Shown here piece by piece: positions 1 through 7,110 of a DNA stretch of 50,279 nucleotides. Origin of the DNA: a virus; IMG/VR virus record IMGVR_UViG_3300021964_000108, positions 1-50,279 of that record. One strand, written 5' to 3'. The notes below the pieces were generated by a model. It saw only the letters and a list, made by a program, of their open reading frames with translations. It was not told the origin of the DNA and did no database searches. The translations under genes were made by a program, and so were the position numbers. How positions within the stretch are numbered: the first letter of the stretch is position 1; each line of letters opens with the position of its first letter.

Positions 1-228
1 AGATATGTAGACCAGTTAGCGAAAGCTCTAGACTTGTTCATCGATGAACAGCGGTCTGCCACGATCAACTTCCAAGGCGTGCCAAGTTCTGGCGTGGCAA
101 ATACACTAGAGACTGGAGACCTGTACGAAGACAACGGGTTAGTGAGGATCGTTCGGCAAAACGACAAACTTGTTGGATCAACACTAGGCACCACAGCAGT
201 AGGAACAGTGACGGTATTTATATCATGA
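1..228 (+). CDS. 3' end of a probable tail or receptor-region protein (partial)
   Basis: The reading frame is open from base 1 to a stop at 226-228, so only the last 75 residues are present. They are polar and rich in Gly, Thr and Val, ending in a beta-strand-like VTVFIS, which fits a tail fibre or baseplate-like protein. The next gene overlaps its stop (ATGA). The family is not recognised. The role is inferred only from its position before the lysis genes. Confidence 0.6.
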   Translation, partial: RYVDQLAKALDLFIDEQRSATINFQGVPSSGVANTLETGDLYEDNGLVRIVRQNDKLVGSTLGTTAVGTVTVFIS

Positions 229-449
229 CAGACACAATCACAATGCCTAACGGCTCGGTATGGAGCCCATCAACTTCACAAGATATTGTTCACTGTAAGC
301 ACTGCAATAACGCGGTGGACACGCCAGAAGAGGTATTATCATACCCAGAGGGCAACTGTCCTGACTGTGGCAATTCTTGGACTGGAACAGAACGCAAAGA
401 TATAAAAATAGTGGTGACACAGCCACAGCAACTGGGAGGCCACACTTAA
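225..449 (+). CDS. Small zinc-ribbon protein (74 aa)
   Basis: The protein has two CxxC pairs, CKHC near residues 24-27 and CPDC near residues 45-48, the usual layout of a four-cysteine zinc ribbon. Its ATG overlaps the upstream stop by four bases, so it is translationally coupled to the tail gene. No enzyme motif is seen. Small zinc ribbons like this are common in phages and the specific role is unknown. Confidence 0.65.
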   Translation: MTDTITMPNGSVWSPSTSQDIVHCKHCNNAVDTPEEVLSYPEGNCPDCGNSWTGTERKDIKIVVTQPQQLGGHT

Positions 450-462
450 TGAGGAAGGACAA

Positions 463-675
463 GTGGCCGAAATAGACCGTGAACTTGGGGAATTATCTGC
501 GCGACTAACGACACTGGAGCGCGAGATGTCTGAAATAAAAGGTGACATCAAGTGGATGCGTGACCAAGTACAACAAAGCAAAGGCGGATGGCGCACGATC
601 GCCTTTCTCATATCCGCATCAGGGATTCTAGGCGCGTTTGCTACGCTGGTAACACAGCACATGTGGTTTAAATAA
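463..675 (+). CDS. Small coiled-coil membrane protein (70 aa), possible lysis accessory
   Basis: It starts at GTG 463 behind GAGGAAGG at 451-458. Residues 1-40 are heptad-like and charged (a coiled coil containing LTTLEREMSEIKGDIKWM). Residues 44-64 form one hydrophobic membrane segment. This layout resembles XhlA-type haemolysin/holin-accessory proteins and small phage membrane anchors. It lies just upstream of the holin and amidase genes, which supports a lysis role, but similarity is only architectural. A copy of the 12-base palindrome follows its stop codon. Confidence 0.55.
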   Translation: MAEIDRELGELSARLTTLEREMSEIKGDIKWMRDQVQQSKGGWRTIAFLISASGILGAFATLVTQHMWFK

Positions 676-676
676 A

Positions 677-688
677 GTGCAACTGAAC
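677..688. repeat. Distributed palindrome copy (GTGCAACTGAAC)
   Basis: This is the first of 17 copies of GTKCANNTGMAC. It lies directly after the stop at 675 and is followed by a T-run and the Shine-Dalgarno AAGGA of the gene at 706. The arrangement palindrome, T-run, ribosome site, start codon recurs at most intergenic copies. Confidence 0.8.
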
Positions 689-705
689 TTTTTTAAGGAT
701 TTACT

Positions 706-1338
706 ATGAGTGGATTACCGTTACAGACTGCGCTTGCAAGACCAATGATGTATGTAGACACCAAGCCATCGTTTGAAACAGGCGAGCCTCGCGAACCGGG
801 GTATTCTGTTAGCGCTCCAAATGCTCCGGGCCCGAAGGGCGCATCGGATTACCCGCTTGGTCCAGATGACAAGCCTGTGACTCCGGGGTTTGATGAGAAA
901 CTCGGTTATGATCCATCAGATCCGTACTCAGGCAGGCCAGTTACTACTGAGTTCAGAACCAACGAAGAAGAAGAGCAACTAAGAAGAGACCTCTATCAGC
1001 GCACTTATGGAGGAGGACAACCTAGTTTGGCCCAGCCAGCTATTGCTGAAGCCTCCCCCTTCCAAGACACAATCAGAAGACAGCCACAGCGAAATTACAT
1101 TAACTACAACCAGTTTATGCCTAGGCCAGCGTATCAACCACCTATGTTTGGAGGTATGTATGGTATGTCTAATTACGGTATGCCTAATTACGGTATGCCT
1201 AATTATGGCATGCCTTCTTATATGATGGGTGGTATTGGCGGCATGTACGGTATGAACCCAATGATGTCTTATCAGGCATCCCCTTTTATGAGGTACGGTC
1301 TTGGCGGATTTAATCCGTTTATGGGCATGTTTGGATGA
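706..1338 (+). CDS. Proline/glycine/methionine-rich virion-type protein (210 aa)
   Basis: The protein has low complexity. Residues 1-90 are rich in Pro, Gly and Asp, and residues 140-210 are rich in Gly, Met, Tyr and Pro with a tandem N-Y-G-M-P repeat. No enzymatic motif or signal peptide is visible. It starts at ATG 706 behind AAGGA and ends in an ATGA overlap with the next gene. Such Tyr/Gly/Met-rich tails suggest a flexible structural or membrane-associated protein. The function is unknown. Confidence 0.55.
   Translation: MSGLPLQTALARPMMYVDTKPSFETGEPREPGYSVSAPNAPGPKGASDYPLGPDDKPVTPGFDEKLGYDPSDPYSGRPVTTEFRTNEEEEQLRRDLYQRTYGGGQPSLAQPAIAEASPFQDTIRRQPQRNYINYNQFMPRPAYQPPMFGGMYGMSNYGMPNYGMPNYGMPSYMMGGIGGMYGMNPMMSYQASPFMRYGLGGFNPFMGMFG
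1165..1224 (+). repeat. Tandem 15-base repeat inside the 706-1338 gene
   Basis: There are about four in-frame units of 15 bases (consensus ATGCCTAATTACGGT), encoding repeats of M-P-N-Y-G. The last unit has diverged. Copy number could vary by slippage. Confidence 0.85.
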
Positions 1339-1784
1339 TCTTTGAGGCTGTAGCGGCAATCAAGATAGCTAATGATGCTATTGGCGCTATCAAAGAATTT
1401 GCTGGGCATATCAACTCTGTCGGTGAACTAGGCCCACAACTAACCAAGCTTGCTGACGCAAAGGAAGAGATCGAGAAGAAAGCCAAGGAAGGCTCAATGG
1501 AGCACTTCTTTGAGCTCGAAAAGATCAAACAGCGAGAAGCGGAAATCAAACAACTATTTATCTATAGTGGTCGTGCAGGTCTCTGGGACGACTACTGCAA
1601 ATTCATAGCCAACCGGAAACAACTAAAAGAGAATGAACGTAAACGTATTGAGCAAGCCAAGGCCCGTAAACGCAGACAAATTAAGGAATGGACTATTGGC
1701 ATTGCTGTTACCATTGCCGCTCTTTCTGCTGTTGGCATACTTGGTTACATCTTATATTGGCTCATAGTAACCAAAGGACAATAG
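1335..1784 (+). CDS. Coiled-coil protein with C-terminal membrane anchor (149 aa)
   Basis: Residues 1-30 are an amphipathic Ala/Ile-rich helix. Residues 45-115 are highly charged and helical. Residues 121-145 form one transmembrane segment. The start overlaps the upstream stop (ATGA). Proteins of this shape often sit beside holin genes in marine phages and may assist lysis or the exit of internal proteins. That role is inferred from location, since no named family is recognised. Confidence 0.5.
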   Translation: MIFEAVAAIKIANDAIGAIKEFAGHINSVGELGPQLTKLADAKEEIEKKAKEGSMEHFFELEKIKQREAEIKQLFIYSGRAGLWDDYCKFIANRKQLKENERKRIEQAKARKRRQIKEWTIGIAVTIAALSAVGILGYILYWLIVTKGQ

Positions 1785-1785
1785 T

Positions 1786-1968
1786 ATGTGGATGTTATTT
1801 GTACTAATGCTTCAAGCAGATCAGTATTTTGTGAGGCCATATGGTCCCTTCCTAGACATGGATACTTGTTTCAAAGCACGCGAAACAATCTTAGAGCAGT
1901 TTCCGCAACCTAAACTTAACTACGAAGCTGTGTGCATTCAAACTGATTTCTTTGGAGATGGTACATGA
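1786..1968 (+). CDS. Small exported-type protein (60 aa)
   Basis: It begins with a short hydrophobic stretch (MWMLFVLMLQ) followed by a polar region holding two cysteines, C29 and C51. This suggests a signal-like or anchored small periplasmic protein. The gene starts one base after the upstream stop and overlaps the holin start (ATGA). The two cysteines could form a disulphide. It might be a spanin-type or lysis accessory protein, but no lipobox is seen, so this is a guess. Confidence 0.45.
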   Translation: MWMLFVLMLQADQYFVRPYGPFLDMDTCFKARETILEQFPQPKLNYEAVCIQTDFFGDGT

Positions 1969-2333
1969 TTGGCATATTAGGCAAAATACTTGGTTCCGGC
2001 GATGTTATCAAGAAAGGCATGGAGCTCATTGATGACATGCATACTTCCACAGAAGAAGAGATCGCCATTAAGTCGAAGGCCAAGATTGACCTCATGAATG
2101 CGTATGCCCCGTTTAAGCTGGCCCAACGGTACATCGCCCTGATGTTCACAGCCGTGTTCCTAAGTATGTTTGTTTTGGTACTTGCAATGACACTGGCAGG
2201 TGAAGGTGATATTCAGGCAGTCAAGCAGATCATCGGCGATTTCTGGATTGGAGAAATCATGCTAATGATCGTGGGTTTTTATTTTGGCGGAGGCTTGGTA
2301 GATTCCGTTGGTTCCGTAAAAAACAAGAAGTAA
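1965..2333 (+). CDS. Holin, 3TM family-like (122 aa)
   Basis: The family forms holes in the inner membrane at the end of infection, releasing or activating endolysin. Here a charged helical N-terminal region (1-50) is followed by strongly hydrophobic segments at about 56-78 and 93-112, and a short Lys-rich cytoplasmic tail (KNKK). This matches the GTA-type or 3TM holin layout in length and order. It overlaps the previous gene by four bases, and the phosphoesterase and amidase genes follow, which supports the assignment. Confidence 0.7.
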   Translation: MIGILGKILGSGDVIKKGMELIDDMHTSTEEEIAIKSKAKIDLMNAYAPFKLAQRYIALMFTAVFLSMFVLVLAMTLAGEGDIQAVKQIIGDFWIGEIMLMIVGFYFGGGLVDSVGSVKNKK

Positions 2334-2391
2334 CACACACTTAGCACATTTTATGGTAGGTTAGGTAAACCCGCAAAAAAGGAGACATTTT

Positions 2392-3396
2392 GTGACGGGG
2401 CCTAACGAGTCGTTAATGAAAGCTACGGCGAGGATGTATGCGAAACACAACGGATCAGTCCTCTCTGCCGCTAGGGAACTTGGAGTTCCAAGAACAACAT
2501 TCTCAAGTCGAGTTGAAACAGCAAAGACACATGGGTACATCACTGAAGAGGTTGTCGGAACAGACACCGAAGCAGAAATCAAACGAATCTACCTCAAACC
2601 TCATTACAAAATCTACAGACGAGGACCCGGTGACCAAACAAACGCCAGAGTCCTTGCCATTGGTGACGCCCATGACGGTCCGGAGATCCCGGATAAGTCC
2701 CGGTTCAAGGCGATGGGAGCGTATGCCAAGGAGAAGCAGGTAGAACACATTGTTCAGATCGGGGACTTTGCCTCAATGGACAGTATGTCGAGTCACGATC
2801 CAAACTGGACCGTTAAGGGTCAAGACAAGCCTAGCTTCAAGGAGGACATCGCCAGTCTCGAGGAGGCCCTCAGGGCATTCGATGATGGACTCGATGGGTA
2901 TGAAGTAACAAAGCATATCACTCTTGGCAATCACGAAGATCGAATCTCTAGATTCGTCAATAATAATCCCGAGATCATCGAGATGCTTTTCGAGCAGGTC
3001 TATCGCCTCCTCGAAGAGTTTGGATGGGACTACTCGCCATTCGGTGAGTTCCACTTCATCGGTGATGTGGGTTTTACTCATGTTCCTCTTAACCAGATGG
3101 GTAAGCCTTACGGCGGGATGCATTCGGAAAATTCGATTGCAAGAGATAGTTTACACGATGTGGTCTACGGCCACACCCACAAGAGAGTCGATAAGTCTTT
3201 CCCGAAGATTGGGCATGAGCACATCACGGTAATTAATTTAGGTTGCGCACTGCCTGACGGGCACATTGAAGACTATGCCAAGCATTCAGTGACAGGCTGG
3301 AGCTATGGGATCTACGACCTGACCATACGAGATGGTAAAATAAAAGAGCGCACATGGGTGCCTATGGATATGTTATTAGAGGGATACGATGCGTAG
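2392..3396 (+). CDS. Calcineurin-like metallophosphoesterase with N-terminal HTH (334 aa)
   Basis: It starts at GTG 2392 behind AAGGAG. Residues 1-50 look like a helix-turn-helix (AARELGVPRTTFSSRV). The catalytic domain has the full metallophosphoesterase set: D92/H94 (GDAHDG), D125 (GDF), N180/H181 (GNHED), and H261/H263 (GHTH). Family members hydrolyse phosphomono- or diesters using two metals. The substrate cannot be read from the sequence. The HTH-phosphatase arrangement is common in phages, often near structural or lysis genes, as here. The gene overlaps the amidase by 8 bases. Confidence 0.8.
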   Translation: MTGPNESLMKATARMYAKHNGSVLSAARELGVPRTTFSSRVETAKTHGYITEEVVGTDTEAEIKRIYLKPHYKIYRRGPGDQTNARVLAIGDAHDGPEIPDKSRFKAMGAYAKEKQVEHIVQIGDFASMDSMSSHDPNWTVKGQDKPSFKEDIASLEEALRAFDDGLDGYEVTKHITLGNHEDRISRFVNNNPEIIEMLFEQVYRLLEEFGWDYSPFGEFHFIGDVGFTHVPLNQMGKPYGGMHSENSIARDSLHDVVYGHTHKRVDKSFPKIGHEHITVINLGCALPDGHIEDYAKHSVTGWSYGIYDLTIRDGKIKERTWVPMDMLLEGYDA

Positions 3397-3796
3397 CATT
3401 GATTTAATCGTTGTTCATTGTTCGGCTACTCCGGAGGGTCGAGATGTCTCCACTGAAGAAATTAGACAATGGCACCTCGACAGGGGGTGGTCAGACATTG
3501 GCTACCATTTTGTTATCGAACTCGATGGGACCGTTTGTGACGGACGCCCCGTTGAGAAGTCTGGTGCACACGCTCAAGGCCACAACAAGAACTCCATCGG
3601 AGTCTGCTATGTTGGAGGCGTTGACTCCGACATGGAACCCCAAGATACCCGCACAGAAGAACAGAAAGAAAGCTTGGTGGAGCTTCTCACGGGGCTGAAG
3701 TCAGAATACCCAAATGCAAAGATCATCGGGCATCGCGATGTATCTGAGAAAGCGTGCCCTTCATTTGACGCAAAGACAGAGTACGAGGATATATAA
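3389..3796 (+). CDS. N-acetylmuramoyl-L-alanine amidase, T7 lysozyme-like endolysin (135 aa)
   Basis: It cleaves the amide bond between muramic acid and the peptide stem in peptidoglycan. The zinc ligands are H10, H115 and C123, with catalytic Y39 and K121. These sit at a constant offset of 7 from T7 lysozyme residues H17, Y46, H122, K128 and C130. The length is that of a stand-alone Amidase_2 domain with no cell-wall-binding module, typical of phages of Gram-negative hosts. No signal peptide is present, so it depends on the holin. The next gene starts right after its stop. Confidence 0.93.
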   Translation: MRSIDLIVVHCSATPEGRDVSTEEIRQWHLDRGWSDIGYHFVIELDGTVCDGRPVEKSGAHAQGHNKNSIGVCYVGGVDSDMEPQDTRTEEQKESLVELLTGLKSEYPNAKIIGHRDVSEKACPSFDAKTEYEDI

Positions 3797-4621
3797 ATGT
3801 TACCAGTGATTGGAGCCCTTGCAGGATCGGCGTTAGCCCCTACACTCGGCGTGTCTGCATTGACTGCGGGCGCTATTGGATCAGGTCTTGGTGGATTCAT
3901 TCAATCCGGAGATCTTGGTCAAGGTATCATGACGGGCCTTGGTTCTTACGCGACGGGTAATATTTACGGAAATGCCGTAGGCATGGGTAAGTTAGCGGAC
4001 AAGCAGATCATGGGCATGGCCGCACCTAAGGCGGCGCAGATTGCAGGCGCCGCTCTGGGTGGCGGAGCATCTATGCCAATTAAAAGTAATCAAGCCAAGA
4101 CAAGTGGCCCAGCAAATCCTTACAGGTTTAGAAGTGTAAAGGGTATGCAGGCGGGTGGTATTGCAGACATTGTCGCTCCTCAGGAGCTGAATGACAAAGA
4201 GATCATCTTGGCTGTGTCTTCTGCGCTTAGGGGTAATATGCCTAAGGAGCAGGCTGTAAGACTTATGGCGGAATTTGTCGCCCGTTTCGGCAAAGAAGCA
4301 TTGATTGATGTTGCAGAGAGGTCGCAAAAAGGTGCAATTGCACAAACTGACCGCCCTTCAGAGGGCAAGATAAATGGGGCTGGCGATGGCATGGATGACA
4401 TGGTGCCCGCAAATCTTGAGGGTCAAGAGGACATTCTTCTTTCTCAAGATGAATATATACTACCGGCAGATTTTGTTAGCCACCTAGGCAACGGGTCATC
4501 AGAAGCCGGAGCCAAAAAGATCGACCGAGCTATTGACGATGTAAGGATGCAGAGGACAGGCACGAGACAACAAGCCCCGCAGATTGACGGAGAAATGATC
4601 ATTGATCAAATGATCTCATGA
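3797..4621 (+). CDS. Internal virion-type protein (274 aa)
   Basis: Residues 1-85 are Gly/Ala-rich with weakly hydrophobic stretches (GALAGSALAPTLGVSALTAG), typical of podoviral internal or ejection proteins that enter membranes. The C-terminal half is acidic and includes a region rich in D/E and G near 195-225. It ends in an ATGA overlap with the acetyltransferase-like gene. It is part of a four-gene run leading to the giant polyvalent protein. One palindrome copy lies in its coding sequence at 4332. Confidence 0.55.
   Translation: MLPVIGALAGSALAPTLGVSALTAGAIGSGLGGFIQSGDLGQGIMTGLGSYATGNIYGNAVGMGKLADKQIMGMAAPKAAQIAGAALGGGASMPIKSNQAKTSGPANPYRFRSVKGMQAGGIADIVAPQELNDKEIILAVSSALRGNMPKEQAVRLMAEFVARFGKEALIDVAERSQKGAIAQTDRPSEGKINGAGDGMDDMVPANLEGQEDILLSQDEYILPADFVSHLGNGSSEAGAKKIDRAIDDVRMQRTGTRQQAPQIDGEMIIDQMIS
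4332..4343. repeat. Distributed palindrome copy (GTGCAATTGCAC), intragenic
   Basis: A perfect palindrome within the 274-aa gene, encoding G-A-I-A in the frame used by most other intragenic copies. It lies in a Gly/Ser/Asp-rich linker-like stretch. Confidence 0.8.
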
Positions 4622-5037
4622 TCTTTACGCTAGTCCCGCACGAATACACGCTCACTGTTTGGCCTGAAGTTGCAGAAATGCTACAGAAAGCGGCTAAAAC
4701 AACGGGTGGCAGATTTGATAAAATGAATATATTGGATGAGCTCATGGCCAGAACCATAGAGCTTTGGATTATTTACGAGGACAACACTCCTGTTGCGGCT
4801 ATCACAACAAGGGTTGTTTGGTACAAAGAGTTTAAAGCGCTGTCCATTGACTGGGTTGGCGGCACTCAGATGAAAGATTGGCTAGATGAAGTTATGAGCA
4901 CCTTAAAAAAATATGCGCAAGACAATGGGTGTACTCGGTTAGAAGGAAGGGGTCGCGCAGGGTGGAAAAGAGTCCTTTCCCGTTACGGGTGGAAGCCCGA
5001 CTATGTATCTTATGAACTGGAGTTAGGTGATGAGTAA
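4618..5037 (+). CDS. GNAT-fold protein, T7 gp13-like virion assembly factor (139 aa)
   Basis: The protein has the strand-helix pattern of a GCN5-type acyltransferase fold. A central W-I-I-Y-E-D strand is followed by the V-A-A-I-T strand and a C-terminal GRAGWKRVLSRYGW motif typical of phage gp13-like proteins. The clear Q/R-x-x-G-x-A acetyl-CoA loop is missing, so it may be an inactive structural version. Its place between internal virion genes fits a role in core protein assembly. It overlaps its neighbours by a few bases on each side. Confidence 0.6.
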   Translation: MIFTLVPHEYTLTVWPEVAEMLQKAAKTTGGRFDKMNILDELMARTIELWIIYEDNTPVAAITTRVVWYKEFKALSIDWVGGTQMKDWLDEVMSTLKKYAQDNGCTRLEGRGRAGWKRVLSRYGWKPDYVSYELELGDE

Positions 5038-5911
5038 AGGCGGCGGAACACAGAAAGTTGTGCAGGAAAACCTCCCAGAATATGCAGAGCCGTATCTGAG
5101 GCGCATATTTGCTACTGGCGAAGAGGAATTAACCAAGCCTTATGTCGAATACACAGGCGACAGGCTGGCCGAAGAAGCGCCACAAAGAACATTAGTCAAC
5201 GAGGCTATAGAAGGTCTTGCGGAAGTTGGCGCTCCATACTTTGGCGAATCGATGGATTTAACCCGTGGCATTATTGGCCAGTACGGCGAACCAACTTACT
5301 TTACTGGAGAAACAGCCGAAGCTTACATGGACCCTTTCCTTGAGCAGGTTATCGGTAGACAGAAAGCTGGAGCGCTTGAGGACTATGAAAGAAAAGCCGC
5401 TTCACGAGCGGCGAAGGCGGTTGAGGCCGGAGCCTTTGGTGGTAGTAGACAGGGCATTATGGAAGCTGAAGCAGAGCGAGGCCTTCTTAATAGACTTGCA
5501 GACATCGAGGCGACAGGCAGGAAGGACGCTTATGCATCAGCTCAGGACTTGTTCGCAAAAGATAGAGCGTATCGAGCCGAGTCTCTTGCCGCACAGTTAG
5601 AGGGAGCCGCAGGATTGGCTGGGCTTGGAGAAAGATCACAGACTTCATTGATAGAACGTCTTGCTCAGCTTGAGGGCGTTGGGAAGTCCGAAGAGGCACG
5701 CCAACAACTACAGTTAGATCAAGCCTACGAAGAGTTCCTTGCTCAACAAGATTATCCGATTGAGCAGATGGAGAGGCTTAACGCCCTGATTCGTGGTTAC
5801 ACGTTACCAACAACACAGACAACACGCGGGGGCGATGTTAACCCACTGACGCAGTTGGCGGGATATGGCCTGACTGGACTATCACTATATAACGCAGGTT
5901 TATTAGGATGA
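5030..5911 (+). CDS. Internal core/ejection protein, helical (293 aa)
   Basis: ATG 5030 is chosen over GTG 5027 because GGAG lies 7-8 bases upstream. The protein is mostly helical and Ala/Glu-rich from residue 40 to 250, with a Gly-rich hydrophobic C-terminus. The region RAAKAVEAGAFGGSRQGIME is a pattern often seen in marine podoviral internal proteins. No enzymatic motif is seen. Order and spacing with the next two genes suggest it forms part of the ejected protein set. Confidence 0.6.
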   Translation: MSKGGGTQKVVQENLPEYAEPYLRRIFATGEEELTKPYVEYTGDRLAEEAPQRTLVNEAIEGLAEVGAPYFGESMDLTRGIIGQYGEPTYFTGETAEAYMDPFLEQVIGRQKAGALEDYERKAASRAAKAVEAGAFGGSRQGIMEAEAERGLLNRLADIEATGRKDAYASAQDLFAKDRAYRAESLAAQLEGAAGLAGLGERSQTSLIERLAQLEGVGKSEEARQQLQLDQAYEEFLAQQDYPIEQMERLNALIRGYTLPTTQTTRGGDVNPLTQLAGYGLTGLSLYNAGLLG

Positions 5912-7101
5912 ACATAATTCAACTTCAAGATAGCTTAAAGAACATGAGCGAGCAACAACTTGCTCAAGAGATCAAGAGCCCAAGCGGCGCTGTTCCTACA
6001 TTCTTGGTTGCATCTGAGTTGGATCGCCGAACCAAGATGAAGCAACGCTACGCAGAACGAGCTCCGCAGTCCACAGTGGTGGATGACCTCACCATGGGGA
6101 TGGGGCTTGGTTCAATGATGGCACAAAGTGCAAATGCACCTTCTCAGCCGCGAGGTATGTTCATTGGTGGATTGATGCGGTTGATGCCGTTCATGGGCCG
6201 AGGTGCACAGACAGTTGTCCCTAGTGCGACACGCACACCAATCATGGGTAGAGGTGCGACAGTTGGAAGAACAGGCGTGGCCCCACAGTCAGGCGGAACC
6301 AATATGCCGATGGCACCTATCGATCCAAGCAAGTTGCCAGTTCCTTATGTCGAGCCAACAAAGACCCAGAAGGGCCTTAACTTCCTGAAAGGCACAGGTA
6401 AAGCATTGTTGGGAGCAACACCGATTGGTGCGGGTGCCTATGCAATGATGGGTGGAGATGGGCTTGGCGACGGCACAATGGCTGGCCGGTTCGGATTAAC
6501 TCCAGAAGAATATGAACTGCTTGTTGCTGAAGCTGAGAAGCGTGACATCACTCCGTATGATGAGCGCTTTGCGGAGCTCGCTCAATCGGTGGTTAATTCC
6601 CGTGGTGATGTCGCGGCAGGTCAGCGTGCGGCGGCTATGGATCAGTTGACTGGAAAAGGTCAGATTGCTAGCTCTCAAAAGACTCTTGCCGAAATGCTTG
6701 AAGAGCGAGAGAAATTCAAGAAAAACATGGCTCTTGCAAAGATGGGCCTAACAACAGTGCTGAATGCGGATCAAGACTTCGGCACTGCTGTAGCTAAAGG
6801 TGGCCTTGCGGGGCTAGGAGATCTAGCATCCGCTGGAGATGAAGCGTTTAACTTCAGGAAGGCGGTTGAGCTTGCTAAGATCAAGGGCCGTGGCAATCTA
6901 CCAGATATGATTAAGTACCGCGCAGAGCTTGGTAAAATGATGGCCGATCCATTGTTATCAGTAGACCAGAAAGAACAAGTTCGTTTGGCACTATCTCAAC
7001 TTGATGCCCGGATCCAACTGATGATGGGCATGGCAGGTGCGGCCCCTCAAGCAGACCTCAACCAACTATTGCAGGCAGAGTTAGCAAAACGTAGCGCATA
7101 A
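5908..7101 (+). CDS. Internal virion protein (397 aa)
   Basis: The N-terminal helix (1-50) is followed by a Met/Gly/Pro-rich, membrane-active-looking segment (55-110), a Pro-rich linker and a helical C-terminal half. It lacks recognisable catalytic motifs. It starts in an ATGA overlap and is followed by the giant polyvalent protein after 9 bases. A Gly-rich segment near 165-180 (GATPIGAGAYAMMGG) could insert in membranes. The family is unnamed. The role in DNA ejection is inferred from context. Confidence 0.55.
   Translation: MNIIQLQDSLKNMSEQQLAQEIKSPSGAVPTFLVASELDRRTKMKQRYAERAPQSTVVDDLTMGMGLGSMMAQSANAPSQPRGMFIGGLMRLMPFMGRGAQTVVPSATRTPIMGRGATVGRTGVAPQSGGTNMPMAPIDPSKLPVPYVEPTKTQKGLNFLKGTGKALLGATPIGAGAYAMMGGDGLGDGTMAGRFGLTPEEYELLVAEAEKRDITPYDERFAELAQSVVNSRGDVAAGQRAAAMDQLTGKGQIASSQKTLAEMLEEREKFKKNMALAKMGLTTVLNADQDFGTAVAKGGLAGLGDLASAGDEAFNFRKAVELAKIKGRGNLPDMIKYRAELGKMMADPLLSVDQKEQVRLALSQLDARIQLMMGMAGAAPQADLNQLLQAELAKRSA
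6128..6139. repeat. Distributed palindrome copy (GTGCAAATGCAC), intragenic
   Basis: Lies at codons for S-A-N-A-P-S in the 397-aa gene, just before its hydrophobic Gly/Met segment. The sequence CAAAG before it and CTTCT after it match the flanks of other copies. Confidence 0.8.
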
Positions 7102-7110
7102 GGGGGCCTC

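Noticed and set aside
1-228. Joining the two ends into a circle
   Set aside because: The C-terminal piece at the left and the N-terminal piece at the right do not look like parts of one protein, and no terminal overlap was seen.
979-1359. A 126-codon minus-strand frame rich in Ile, Arg and His
   Set aside because: It is the complement of the tandem-repeat region of the 706-1338 gene, with no ribosome site.
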